From Bimuria novae-zelandiae CBS 107.79 (Eukaryota > Ascomycota > Dothideomycetes > Pleosporales > Didymosphaeriaceae): 64,000 bases of DNA. Position numbers and translations under genes: made by a program. How positions within the stretch are numbered: position 1 is the first letter of the stretch; each line of letters opens with the position of its first letter. The stretch covers positions 367,658 through 431,657 of the forward strand of contig ML976663.1 in assembly GCA_010015655.1 (NCBI GenBank), given 5' to 3'. Positions 8,853 to 20,228 of this stretch are shown here, one piece after another. The notes beneath the pieces are model-generated. The model did not search any database and was not told the DNA's origin. It saw only the letters and a list, made by a program, of their open reading frames with translations.

Positions 8853-10592
8853 TCAATGCAACCTCTCCTCCTTCCCAACAACATACCCCCTCGCAATCCC
8901 ACTCCGCCCTTCCTCCATCTTCGCAGCGCGTCCCTCCGCGTTGTTCCCCTCGTCTTGTGTATAGTCGCTGCCCAGGCCCTGCCACGTCCTCTTGTCGCGC
9001 AAGAACTCCGCGCCCGGCGACACAACGCCTCCAATCTGCGCGAGCTCACCGTTTGCGCGCTTAGCAAGCACAGTACTGGTGGAGGCTGCCATCCCATCTT
9101 CAAGCTGCGACCGTGCTCGCAATCCCACTTTCGCCGTACTGCTCCGCATAGGCCGTGAATGCGAGACGTACCGCCCAGTCCTGAGATCGAACTCGGGCGG
9201 CGCGGATTCTTCTTCAGAATCGTACTCCGCATCTGCACCACCGTCGCCATTCGTTCGCTCCTCTACGTCTGCATTTTGACTCCCAGCAGCACCATTGACG
9301 CCTTCGTCTGATCTGCGTTCCTGCTGGTTCATCACGTTCTGGAAATCGGCTTCCCACTCGCCCGTCCACACTCTGCTCTCGTCGGTCTGCAACGCGATAC
9401 CGAGCTCGAATGGCGTGATGAGCGGTTTCCAGAAATCCTTGCTTTCGATCAGACTGCTCTCCCAGCACCCGATGACGACCCATCCGCCGACCTCGCTGAA
9501 GTTGGCGACCTTGGCTGCGTTGACCTTGCCGACGACGAAGGTGTAGGCTTTCTTGCCAGCGGCGGCGATTTGTTTCTGAACATGGGATAGGATGTGCATG
9601 TAGTTCTTGACGGAGAGGGTATTGATCAGGATGCCAAAGACGGAGGCGGAAGAGAGGGATGTGAGGAGGGCGTAGCGGCGGCGTAAAGCGAGGGACGTCG
9701 AGGCGAGAGTAGCGGATGGCGCAGGGGTATCGGTGGGGTATATGTGTGTAGACGCGACGCGGGAAGACAATGTGAGGAGCAGTGAAGGCGGCGGGTTTGA
9801 AATATGAAAGAGGTCGTATTCTCGAAGCGCGTCTTTCGAGCCTTCGACTTCCGCTGGTATCGTACGGTTCGGTAGTAAGCTGCCCGGGTTGTGTACGATC
9901 TCCGTCGCGAAGACATTTGTGTATCCGACTTCGCGAAGGCGGGCGTGGAGCGTGGGTATGTGGTGCGAATAAGGTATGTCCGCCATGAGCGCAATCTTCT
10001 TGTCTTTCTCTGGATACGTCTGCTGGAAGGTTGACACAACAGGGCCCAGATCCAGCTCTCGCTCAGTGAAGACGTATATTACAGGCAGCCGAGACGGCGG
10101 AGAGAGACACGAGCGTCCGTAGTGCACAACGACATCCGCATCAACGTGTTCGGCGGCGACCTCGTCCACGCAGCAAGCGCCATAAGACGTGTCTGCCAGT
10201 ATGAACAGCCTCTCTTCTTCGTCCTCTTGCTCCTGTTTCACGTCCATTTTCTCCAGCTTTTCGGCAATTTCATCCTCGGTACCTTTCCCGCTGGCAGTCC
10301 CGTCTCGAGAGGGAGCCTTCTGTTTCTCCCGCGCGCTCTTCAACCCCTTCGCCAACCCTTCGTATACCCTCGGCGCATCCACCAACATCCGATCCGGGAA
10401 CTGTAGCGCTATCCTCTTCCATCTTCCCTGCCTGATCTCTTTCACCGTTCTCTCGATCTCGTACGTGAGCGCGACCTGCTCGTGCGACAGCCTCGGAAGA
10501 CTGGAGGTATCGACTGTAGGCGTCGGATCTTCGAATATATGTGTGTCGGGCGTCGAAAGGACAGGCGCGGATTCGGGGGCGTGACCGGCCAT
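8853..10592 (-). CDS. DPH2: 2-(3-amino-3-carboxypropyl)histidine synthase subunit 2 (diphthamide biosynthesis)
   Basis: A 579-residue single-exon protein. With Dph1 it forms the cytosolic radical-SAM-like [4Fe-4S] enzyme that transfers the 3-amino-3-carboxypropyl group of SAM to the target His of elongation factor 2, the first step of diphthamide synthesis. Visible hallmarks are RIALQFPDRML and LADTSYGACCVDEVAAEHV (first cluster Cys region), VVHYGRSCLSP, and VVIGCWESSLIESKDFWKPL with TPFELGIAL (C-terminal Cys region). The last part contains acidic and low-complexity insertions and a typical end with GLGSDYTQDEG. An in-frame upstream ATG at 10742 exists, but MAGHAPES at 10592 is a better start because homology begins shortly after it. 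Length is normal for fungal Dph2. Confidence 0.92.
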   Translation of the reverse strand: MAGHAPESAPVLSTPDTHIFEDPTPTVDTSSLPRLSHEQVALTYEIERTVKEIRQGRWKRIALQFPDRMLVDAPRVYEGLAKGLKSAREKQKAPSRDGTASGKGTEDEIAEKLEKMDVKQEQEDEEERLFILADTSYGACCVDEVAAEHVDADVVVHYGRSCLSPPSRLPVIYVFTERELDLGPVVSTFQQTYPEKDKKIALMADIPYSHHIPTLHARLREVGYTNVFATEIVHNPGSLLPNRTIPAEVEGSKDALREYDLFHISNPPPSLLLTLSSRVASTHIYPTDTPAPSATLASTSLALRRRYALLTSLSSASVFGILINTLSVKNYMHILSHVQKQIAAAGKKAYTFVVGKVNAAKVANFSEVGGWVVIGCWESSLIESKDFWKPLITPFELGIALQTDESRVWTGEWEADFQNVMNQQERRSDEGVNGAAGSQNADVEERTNGDGGADAEYDSEEESAPPEFDLRTGRYVSHSRPMRSSTAKVGLRARSQLEDGMAASTSTVLAKRANGELAQIGGVVSPGAEFLRDKRTWQGLGSDYTQDEGNNAEGRAAKMEEGRSGIARGYVVGKEERLH

Positions 10593-10839
10593 TTTTTGTT
10601 GGAACCGAGTGTCGTTGGTAGATGTGAAGTTTGGCGGGGGTTCGAAACTTTTTGGTGGCGGGGTCGAACGTCGGGCATTAAATTCGCCGATGGAGAATAT
10701 CAAGTGAGTGAGGGCAGGGTTAGTCAGCAAGAATTCATCCAACTCTCGCGTTAAGCTCTCCTCTTAGGCATCAAATTTATAAGGTTAGTGTTGAAACCGT
10801 AGCTGTTTGTCTGTATTGAGTATTCCAGTCCTCCCCTCT

Positions 10840-11899
10840 CTAAAACACCATAGCCCCCCCATCAACAATAACATCCGTCCCATTAACATACCTCCCCGCC
10901 TCGCTAACCAGCATGACCAACGGCCCCGTCAACTCCCACGGCACGCCCATCCTGCCCATCGGATTCCTCCGATTCCACTCCTTCCTCGCCCTCTCCAACC
11001 CCTCGCCCTCATTCAAAATAGTATCCATATACCCCGGACTCAGCGCATTCACTCTGATCCCCAGGGCCGCCCACTCCGCCGCCAGACTCTTCGTCAAGCT
11101 CAGCAGCGCCGTCTTGGAGCTATTATATGCCGCTTGCGGCTGCGGGAAATTCGTGTGGTGCGCGGAGATGGATGCCGTGAAGACGATGCTACCACCCGTG
11201 CCTTGGGTCTGGATTTGCCGCGCAAAGGCCTGCGCGCAGAGGAAGGAGCCTGTGAGGTTGATGTCGTGGGTGCGGCGCCAGTTCGCGGCTGACATGTCGA
11301 GGGCGGGCTCGCAGCCGACGACGCCGGCGAAGCAGCAGAGGATATCTACCGAGCCGAGGACTTTGACCGTGTCGATGATGGCGGACGCGATTTGCGCTTC
11401 GTCGCGGACGTCGACGGCTTCGGTGATGATGCGGCGGTCGGGGAATTTCTTGTGGAGCGCTGTGATGGCGGGGAGCGCTTGGTCGGGGGAGAGGTCCCAG
11501 AGGGCGAGGCCGGAGGCGCCGTGCTCGAGAAGGGCGGAGGCGGCTTCGAGGGCGAGGGTGCCGGCGCCGCCGGTGACTGTGGAGTATCTCATCAGCGGTG
11601 TCGTTCTTCTTCCTCAAATTACATCCAGCATTGCTATACAGAGCAGAGCGTGTCTTGCTGGACAAAACAACAACGAATTCAAAAGTGCGTGCATCGAATA
11701 ATTGCAGCTGCCGATAATGAGGTAGTGACGTACCAATCACATTCCCCTTGACCGAAAACCGATGCTGCGCTCTCTGCGCCGCACTCAACCCCTCCGGCGG
11801 TAACCTCGGCGCTGTAAGAGGATTATCCGCCGTGCTCAGCACCATCTCAGGTAACTGCCTCATCTTGAGACTCTCTCTGCTCTCTGGATCGTCCGACAT
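10840..11899 (-). CDS. NAD(P)-dependent short-chain dehydrogenase/reductase
   Basis: Two exons, 11899-11734 and 11576-10840, with a 157-bp intron (donor GTACGT, acceptor CACAG) that joins FSVKGNVI to VTGGAGTLALEAA, recreating an unbroken SDR nucleotide-binding start. The 300-residue product has the TGGxxxLA Rossmann motif, DVRDEAQI, the central CFAGVVG (variant of NNAG), the catalytic Ser in FTASISAH and Tyr/Lys in AAYNSSKTA, then SPGYMDT and a C-terminal VNGTDVIVDGG. About 55 residues precede the fold. The family pattern is that of classical SDRs acting on sugars or polyols (sorbose/xylulose/mannitol-type reductases), but the substrate cannot be read from sequence. Likely cytosolic. Confidence 0.88.
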
Positions 11900-12452
11900 A
11901 TCGACTACCACCCGATTCGCTCAACCTTCACCTGATAATCTAAGTTGAATGAAAGAGAGATGTTTTCGTGCAGGAAGTAGCGAGTGTAGAATCTTTGCAG
12001 CACGAGCTGTTGTTGTGAACTTCACACTTGTATAGCTCTTTATACCCCGCCCCCACTATACGTAACGCGTACGCCGTGGTAGGAAAGGCTGCCGAGCGGG
12101 CGCTCAACGGGGCCATGATCTCATAGGCGCGGAGAGGGTCACCCTCGCCAAATCGACTTCTTCCGGTATCGGCGTCATTGTTAGTGAAAGGCTCCTCATG
12201 GTCTTTTGGCTCATTCAAGAATAAGAACCACACCTGGATTTCCTTCCAGGAGTGTTGACGCAGTGAGGGAACTCAGTTCTTTTGGCTCATCATCACTAGC
12301 AGGATGCAGTTTGATGAACAGAGAAAGAAAGCGCACGGTTCAGGAGAAGCGTTTGTTCTACACGATGCAGGCAAGTATGGATATATAGGTCCAATGCACA
12401 GGACATGTACAGAGCTCATCGCTCGCAAAATCGAGAATCATGCGACGGCTTC
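11900..12452. other. intergenic between two minus-strand genes
   Basis: This is the presumed promoter of the dehydrogenase and 3' flank of the BTB gene. I see no gene and no strong structural element. Confidence 0.4.
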
Positions 12453-15400
12453 TTATTGCTGCGGCGTTGCAGGAGCAACTGCCTCTCTCGTAGGGCCCTG
12501 AGCGCGACCTCCTCTCCCACCACCGCGGCCACCCCTCTGGCCCCTCCCTCTGGACTTGCTCTTCTCCTTACCGTCATGTTTCAGCGCAGGGCCCGACTTC
12601 GATGCTTCAGCAGCGCCTAATCCTTGGTTCAAAGCCCTGTCTGCCATCCCCTGGTCCGTCGCTTCCCCGTCTTTCTTGTCCTTGCCTTTGCTCTTGGCCT
12701 TTCCACCACGACCTTTACCACGACCTCTGCTAGCCCTCGCTGCCCTCTCTTCAGCGCGCTTTCTCTGCTCCTCTTCTTGTATGACTCTTTTGCTTTCTTG
12801 GTCCCACCATGCTTGGAACTCCTGCTCTTGTTGGATCTCCTGCAGGCTTCGCTTCGCTGCCGCATCTCGGACGTAATCCTTCTCGGCTTGTTGCAAGGAG
12901 AGAATTTCGTGTATGGTCATATGCTGGCTCGGCGAGGTGGGCGAGTGTGACGGCAAGGGAATGTGTCGGACAGACTGGGGAGTCGGAATGGGTGTTGTCG
13001 AGACCGCCATTCCCCGGCCGGACGGATCGGCTGCGATAGACGTGACCTTTTGAGATGACGCTGTATTCCCAGGAGTGGATTGGCACGGCTGACGGCCCTT
13101 GTCCTTTTCCTTTTGCTTGGACTTCGGGCCCCGGGCAACCGTCTGGCGCATTGTCAACTGAGGGGTGCTTGAAGTTCGAACCGGCTCAGCCGGTGGAGGT
13201 GGCGGAATTGCAGTAGGGCTGTCGCTAGCTTTTTGATGGGATACGGCCTTCGCTTGCCATGGTGACACTGTAGGTGGCGCTGGTTGCGCTCTCTCAATTG
13301 TGACTGGTTGTCCCAATTGATGTGCCTGCTGAATACGTTTTCGCTCCTTTTGAGACATTTTTGCATGGAAGGAGCCCGAAGCTTTCCTTTCCTTCTCTTG
13401 TTGGGAGAGACCTAATGTGAGGTTCGAAGGCGTGTTAGACGAGGTCTGCGCCATGATGTCTTTGAGATCAAGCTTATTTGCTGCTAACGGTGCAGGACCC
13501 CAAGGTCTCTCCGGTGTCCTTTCGAGAGCAAGCTGCGACGGCTTTGAACTTTGCGACCCGAGAGTAGGGTGCGCGTCGACACTTGCTCCGAGTAGAGACC
13601 GCGCATCGTTCTTTCTCCCATCAGCCCACGGTGATCCCGGTGATCCAACTGCTTCTACCACGGCGTGTTTCGCCGCTACTGGCGTGAATTGTGGTTGACG
13701 AATGGGGCCACCGCCCAGATCTTGATCATCGTCACCATCTGACATTTCAAACATCAGATCAGCCACGGAGCTCTTTGATTTCAAAGCCGGAGTTGCGGCC
13801 GGACTCTCAACTTCAATCCTTTCTTCCCGAGATGCTCTCCGACGGTTGCGTTGCCGAAGGGGGGACACAGAGAGCTCTTCCAAACTCTGCGCTCGGAACG
13901 ACGTTGATATGGGCCCGTCACCATCAGAAAACTTGTTGGAGAGGACGATAGCATCAATCTTGGCTCGCTTGCCTCGCTCGATCCTTTCAGCGAGTTCCGG
14001 ATATTTTTCGAACAGCAGAGCTTCTGCTCGTCCGCTCCTCGCGAACGGTAGGTACGCTAATTGGTTTGCGCGTACTACATGGTCAAGTTCGGATAGGAGG
14101 TCCTCGTCCAACTCGTCAAGAGAACTGAAGATTGTCAGCGTGTGAGACGACTAAATGGTGTAATCACTGCAATGGCACTGACCTGTTCTGCATGACAGCT
14201 TCCATGCTCAAGCACACGTACTCGAGAGCCGCATCCTTGAACTCTGCAACTGAACTAGGAGCAATAGCTGCGAGAAGAGAACACACGTTTCGGGCATTGA
14301 CTGTTGCAACGTTAGAGGAATGCAGTACTACGGTCGACGTGCTCACTCACCGTAACGTCCCATAAGCTTCTGGCAAATCTGCGACAATCGTTCTAACATC
14401 AGCTCGTTTGCGACCGACATAACATCCATGACATGGTCCAAGAGTTCATCTAGGGCGAGTAGATCGTTCAGATCCTCGCTTGTGGCATCGTTGAAGATTT
14501 CCTCGCCGGCGTCAGTGTATAAATGGCGGACAACAAGGTCAAAGAGATGCGTCTCGACGTGAGTGAGGTCGATTCGCACGAATTGCGATTCCTCTGTCCG
14601 CCTACCGGCAAGCCACTGACCACCAGCACGGCCTCTGAATAAGCCCTCGAAGAAGGGACATCGCTGGCAAAGAATGTCAGAGTGAAGCGTCATCTCGCCA
14701 TCCGCTAACTCAACAACCATATCACCACTATCGAAAAATGAAGCATCTTTGACAGCTAACGACATGTCAAGATTCAAAGTTCGTCTTGGGTCAATCATTT
14801 GGCGGACCGCTGATTCAAGTTGTCGAAGCTCTAGCCGCGATGCTAGCTTCATAAGTTCGGTGCGCACGGTGCGATACCTGCTCGCCATGGTGGGATAGGA
14901 TCGAGTAACGTTCCAGAAGTCGACCAATGTATCAGTGTATGCGTAGAGAATTAGATCGAAAAAGGCGAGGAAGTCAACGCTTTGAAAGATCACCGTGACC
15001 CTACCATCAAGCTCCTGGATATCCAATAGCTCAGCAATGCTGAAGTCTTCAGCATCGTGAGCACGGAAATTGGCCATTGCTTCCCGGAAAACGCGGCTAC
15101 GGCTTGACATGATGAATTCATGAACAGGGATGCGAATGTCCGAAAGGGTCGTGCCAAGTTGAATGTCATACGTATTCTCCGAGTGAGGTAGTGTGCGTTC
15201 CAGTATATCCGTGATCTCTTTTTCGAGGTCCTTTGATTCCAGTACTCGCTTCCGAAGTGACTGTGCTTCAGAAGGGCGATGCCAAAATCTTGTTAGAGGA
15301 TTCTCGTCGTTAGAATCTTCTTCACAATTGGACAGGTCGTAGAATGGAACCAGAGGGGCTATGTCTTTCCAGAGGGTAGGCTCATCTACTCCGATCTGAG

Positions 15401-17471
15401 ATTTCGTGACGTCGCAGTCCTTGCGAATCGCAGCGTAAGCGCCAAAAGCAGATGCTCGTACCGCGGTCACCCGCGTCAGACCTGACACTCGCTGAAATTT
15501 GTAGTCTTTCGCTTTCAGCTCAGCAGCACCAGTACCAACGCTGTTCTTGATGGTCGCTCTTTTGGTACGTCTCCAAACGCTGCCAGCTTCGGTAGTCAAG
15601 ATGATAGATCCGTCTTGATCCACGTCCACGTCCCTTGCAGCCATATGGCCCTGCTTCGCAGACCAAATGCGGCTTGGTGGTGATAATGCATCCCGTATTT
15701 GTTTCGGATTGGTCGTAGAGGTACTGGCATCTTGACCGCCTTCTGTGCGTCGACTGACAGCGACAGTGAAAACTTCGCCAGAGCTTGACAATGCGCAAAT
15801 GGTGTCTCCACCGGATGTGATTTTCTTGACTTTATTCGGTGCAGTGTCATACTTCGTAGTGAGCCAGCTCTCCTTCAGAAAGTTGTTGGTGAAGCCATCA
15901 AGCGGGAAACTCAGTCGAGCATATCCATAATTTGCAAATACCCATACTTCGTGATTCTCCAAGAGGCAAATCGTGGCGCCATCTATGGCTGACGCGGAGC
16001 TGATGGGCGAAGAAAACAAAGATGCAGCAATCTTTCGCGGGGTGATTTGCATCTCCAAAGAACGCGCATCAGAGTCAACGATGCCTAGTTGCCCTTCGTT
16101 CTTGCCAAATGTATACAAAGACGTCGACGTATGAGCCACGGAGTGTATTCTGGACGCAGCGATGCCGGTTATGATATCTCGCTTCAAAGGCCCAAAAATC
16201 TGTTTTGGGATTGTTGATATCGGGTCGTCATCTTTGACAGTAGGTTTTGGCAGAGAGTACCCCAGCTGGCCGTAGGCATTATTGCCCCACGAAAAGATTT
16301 CTCCCTCGTCGGTGATCGCTAGAGTGTGATTCTGTCCTAGAGCGACCGCGGTAATCTTCTTCTTGCCTAGACCACCACTCTCAATGCAAATGAACTGATA
16401 TCGTGTGGTTTCCGTCCCAGTACCCAGTCGTCCACCAGGACCATGCCCGCACACGTAGAGATTCGATATAGGGTCCGTAGTAAGAATAGCTGTATGGAGT
16501 TTGGACATCTGTACGTCTTGAATGACAAGCGGTGTGTTGCGAATATGCGTTGGGAGGTCCGTGACCGCTAGCGGCTGAAGGAGGCTTGAATCGTACACAC
16601 TCAAACCTGTGGCAGCCATTCTTTGGATTTCCGCTTCCCGATGTTCCTTGTAGAATCGCTGCAGCAAGTGATCAGGGCGCCGTAGGACAATGCGCTCAGG
16701 AAATTGACGATCATCTTGGTCACCGAATCCAAGCGTTATATTCTTGTTGCTGCCGAACGTATACACTTCATCACCGTTGAGAAGAACGGAAGGGGCAAGA
16801 ACGTGTCTCCTCACATCTTCGTCTCGGTCACCGCTATCTCCTTGCGCGACCTCTTCATCTGAATCGATGTCAGGAGAAGCACCAACGTCCGGTCTAAGTG
16901 TGCGGTCTTTGATAGTCAAAGAGAACAGATCCAGAGGACCGTAGCCCTCCTTATCTTTGATCTTTACAAGGCCCCGCGCATGCTGGTGGAAGCCCGCAGA
17001 GCCATGACCTAGTATATCCCGGCTATCGCGATTGAGGATCAGCCTCGCAATTGCAATGTTTCCGAAATAGAAGGCTCGGTGCAGCGCGGTCCATCCGTTC
17101 TCGGCGTCTTGAACGTACAAGTCAACCAATGGGTGCTCGAGCAAGGCTTGCGCAAAGCCGATGGCATTCTCGGTGGTGGAGGATGCCGCATGATGCAGTA
17201 TAGTCATGCCCATCCCATCGCGACTGTTAATATCCGAGCGAGTCAGCGTCAAAGCAACTGCGCCAGGTGGCTTCCTCCCTTTCGCGCCAGTAAGTGGCGA
17301 GGCTCCATAACTCCCAGGGCTACTGTTCAGTCCGACACCATAAGCTCCGCCCGACCGGCCAGGAAGACCTCTCGGTGCTCCTGTACGTGAAGTATGGGCG
17401 GCAGATTCCAAGACATGCCGAAAGCTGCCGACATCATCTTCAAAATAATATTTCCAGAGATATCCACTCAT
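12453..17471 (-). CDS. ankyrin/RCC1/BTB-domain protein (IBtk-like, Btb3-type putative Cul3 adaptor)
   Basis: Three exons: 17471-14351, 14300-14183 and 14124-12453, with 50- and 58-bp introns. The joins give MGRYGVNARNVCSLL and QNSSLDELDEDLL in perfect phase. The product has 1,636 residues. N-terminal ankyrin repeats (about 70-155, DGMGMTILHHAAS and NGWTALHRAFYFGN) are followed by RCC1 repeats (about 235-520: EVYTFGSNKN, EIFSWGNNAYGQLGY, SLYTFGKNEGQLG). Then come two BTB/POZ domains (about 775-860, IRIPVHEFIMSSRSRVFREA; and about 930-1010, MTLHSDILCQRCPFFEGLF) and a helical region. The tail is long, basic and disordered, ending in an RGG-rich segment. The architecture matches inhibitor of Bruton tyrosine kinase proteins and fission-yeast Btb3, a Cullin-3 substrate adaptor. 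That role is inferred by architecture. Confidence 0.85.
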
Positions 17472-20228
17472 GTGCCGGATAGGACGAGGAGTGATCCCTT
17501 AGCTTCGACAAGTAGCCCCTCGCTATAACCTCTTGGATCAAAGCTTATTTAAAGGTGCTGGTTGCGAAGCTGGGGAAGACTCCTGGGGGACACCGGGCGC
17601 GAGGACGGCCGATTGTGCGATGATGGGCTATTCTGGCTGCGTAGATGAGTTCTGCGTATACGGTCGGAGCGCGTTGGCGAAAGGGAACTCTTGGAGTGGC
17701 GGGCGGAATTTGGGGCAATGTGGCGACCTGTGAGTGTGCGATAGATCGGACGCTTCGTCAAGGTGGCTCAGGAGTAGCTGTTCTACAGTGGCCGGTTCTG
17801 TCGCAAAGGAAGCTTCGCAAGTAGTTTCGGGATACAGTCGAGGCGCGTGGTGTTTGTTGGGAAGTGTGGTAGTCGGCGGGCGAACGGTGCGTGTCTATGA
17901 TGACGAAAGCGGGATAGGACAGATACCGAGCTCAGGCGAAGTTCGCGTGCAACAGCCGTGGAGTGAGTCAGAAGGAATCGCAGATGACTCTTACAGCTTC
18001 AAACGGATGCGCGAAGAGCGACTAAAATACACAACAGTCACAACGTTCGGGAATCAGCGTTGGGATGGGCGACGCATTCCAGCGAATGTGCGAAGCACTC
18101 ATCGTGACTCATCCCGCCAATCAGCACAGCCGCAGCACACCACGAGCTTCATCTTCTGGAGTGAGTGCAACTTCACCACGCTGAAGCTACTGTAGAGCAA
18201 AAGTCAAGTTCATTTGGCGCTGAGGGGCAACTTCATGTGAGAGCAAAACCGAGAAGAACAAGATGACGTTCTTCCGGGCCACGAAAAAGATATGTATGCG
18301 CACGTTCGTTCTACACCGGCATGGATCTAGCGGTGAAGGAAGTCACGGTCGCGTCTGTACGCAGCTTGGCGCGCAGACGTGTTGGAGGTGGACTGGTCTT
18401 CCAATCGTTGGATTGTGGAGTGGTGTTAGCAGTCCGCGGGAGTCGCGATACCGCCCCAAAGCTCTTCGCAACGTGTCTGGCTTTTATCATCTCAGGATGG
18501 AATCTAAGATGTAATGGGGCCAAGCTCTGCTACTGGCTGTGGAAAACTGCTCCCTGCCCTGGTATCCCGATTGCTCCTTCCTAGGACACAGTGACAGTCG
18601 TTGAACGCAAGAGCCGTGGTCGATGAAGTCAGCCAAGGATACAGTTACTAAAGACTGGGCGTATCTTGTATTGTACATCCACTCCGCCTTTAAAAATTCT
18701 ACCTGAAATGGAATGTGTTTGTAGCTTAGAAATACTGGGCCGAGAAGGCGAGATCTTGAGCAACGTGTGACGCCGCTTCAGCTTCGTCAAAGTCCGGACA
18801 GATACCACACTAGCGGATACTCCCGATCTCGTACATGCAGCTAGGCTGCCAAAGGATTCTGCATAATGTGGCGAAGACAAGTCCAATGGAGCATAGAGGC
18901 AGCGAGAAGGGGCCGAAGCAGGCAGCAACGGGTGCTGTATTGAGATGGAAATTTCACCATAGTTAGTCAAAGTTTTCTTTCTAGAAGATTTGGCCATTGG
19001 CAGACAATGAACTCATCGCCCAAACCTCGTGGTAGATGGTGTGGAATGACGCAATTTCGAGAGCGACAAGAGCAATACCTTCCTCCAGATGTCACCAGCA
19101 AAAACATCCTCGTCACCATGGTGCTGTGCTGCGTGCAGGGGATGGGTGGAAACGGCACTGAGCTGCGCTGGCGGAGCCGCCCACTGTGCGACATCCAGCC
19201 AGCCGTTTTGACCGGCGGTCGCAGCGCACAGGGTGCTTCAGGGTAGGCCCGCGGAAACCGGTGAATGTTCATAGCGAGGCTGAGGAGGTGGGTTGTAAAG
19301 CATGGCGAGCACGCTGCAGTACCCTTTTACACGAAGCGGACCTTGTACCGGCGGTGCGCGGGCGAGCAGAACAGCAGAACAAGTCGTGCGCAGTGTCGAA
19401 GTGATGGATTGCCTCTCGGCTGTCTTTCCCAGTGGCACCAAGACAACCTTGTCCCCAGACCCGCCCGCATTAGCACAACAGCTTGGATCGCCTGGCGGCT
19501 GCTCGCTCCCACACCTCACAAGGCGAGCTCGTCTTCGTCACAGCGTCGACAAGTTGGGACGGAAACGCCCTAATTACACCTTACACTTACACCTTACACC
19601 CTGCTGCAGTGCTCCCTAGCCGAAAGCCTGCCTCTCTGCATCGCTGCTCGCATCTCGTCTGCGCAGCTGCATCTCCTTGGTACCTTTGACGGCTTCGGTG
19701 CTTGTCGGGACAAGGTCATCTCTTGCTATCAGCCGTGTGACGCATCACGAGCGCAACAAGCCTGACTCCTCCATCACCATCCTCAACATCTTTGCCGGCC
19801 CAGCGCCTCCATCGCTCGCCCCCCTACACGCTTCCCTACAGCTGCATCCTCCATCGTCTGCATCGTCCATTGAACGCCGACGTCGCAGCCAGCCCTATTA
19901 GTAGGGTGCTCAACCTTAAAACCTTATCGCCGCGCCAGGCACCGCACGCATATACCTAGACGCCGCACCCTGTAGAACCCGCCCACATCATGGCTGCTGC
20001 CTGAGCTCCCCGGCCGACAGTACCCCGCGACCGCGTGAACCAGTCTGCTGAAAGAAGAGACCAGCGACTGATTGTACTGTACCTAGTCGACTGCATAGCC
20101 GCACTCGTGATGGCTCCCACCAGTACCAGCTTGTACTCTACACGACCATAACTTCCAACGTGCATCCTATCCCAGCTTTCCCTCCGCCCTTCCACCTTGT
20201 CCCTGGTTCTTGAGAGGCCTCCCTCACA
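17472..20228. promoter_or_regulatory. 2.7-kb divergent intergenic region between the BTB gene and ATG13
   Basis: The two flanking genes diverge from here, so both promoters must lie inside. Sequence is GC-balanced and not RIP-altered. The last 600 bp is rich in C and CT tracts (about 19,560-20,225), consistent with a long ATG13 5' leader. The open frames on both strands lack recognisable domains or good ATG contexts, so I call no gene. Confidence 0.5.

Noticed and set aside
10593..10742. N-terminal extension of DPH2
   Set aside because: In frame and open, but Ser/Pro-rich and outside the conserved family start; the ATG at 10592 is preferred.
17734..18195. 153-codon plus-strand ORF in the divergent promoter region
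   Set aside because: It opens with GTG, has no recognised domain and composition like neighbouring noncoding DNA.
18629..18997. 122-codon minus-strand ORF
   Set aside because: It has an ATG but no domain, signal peptide or splice context, and several overlapping frames of similar length exist nearby.
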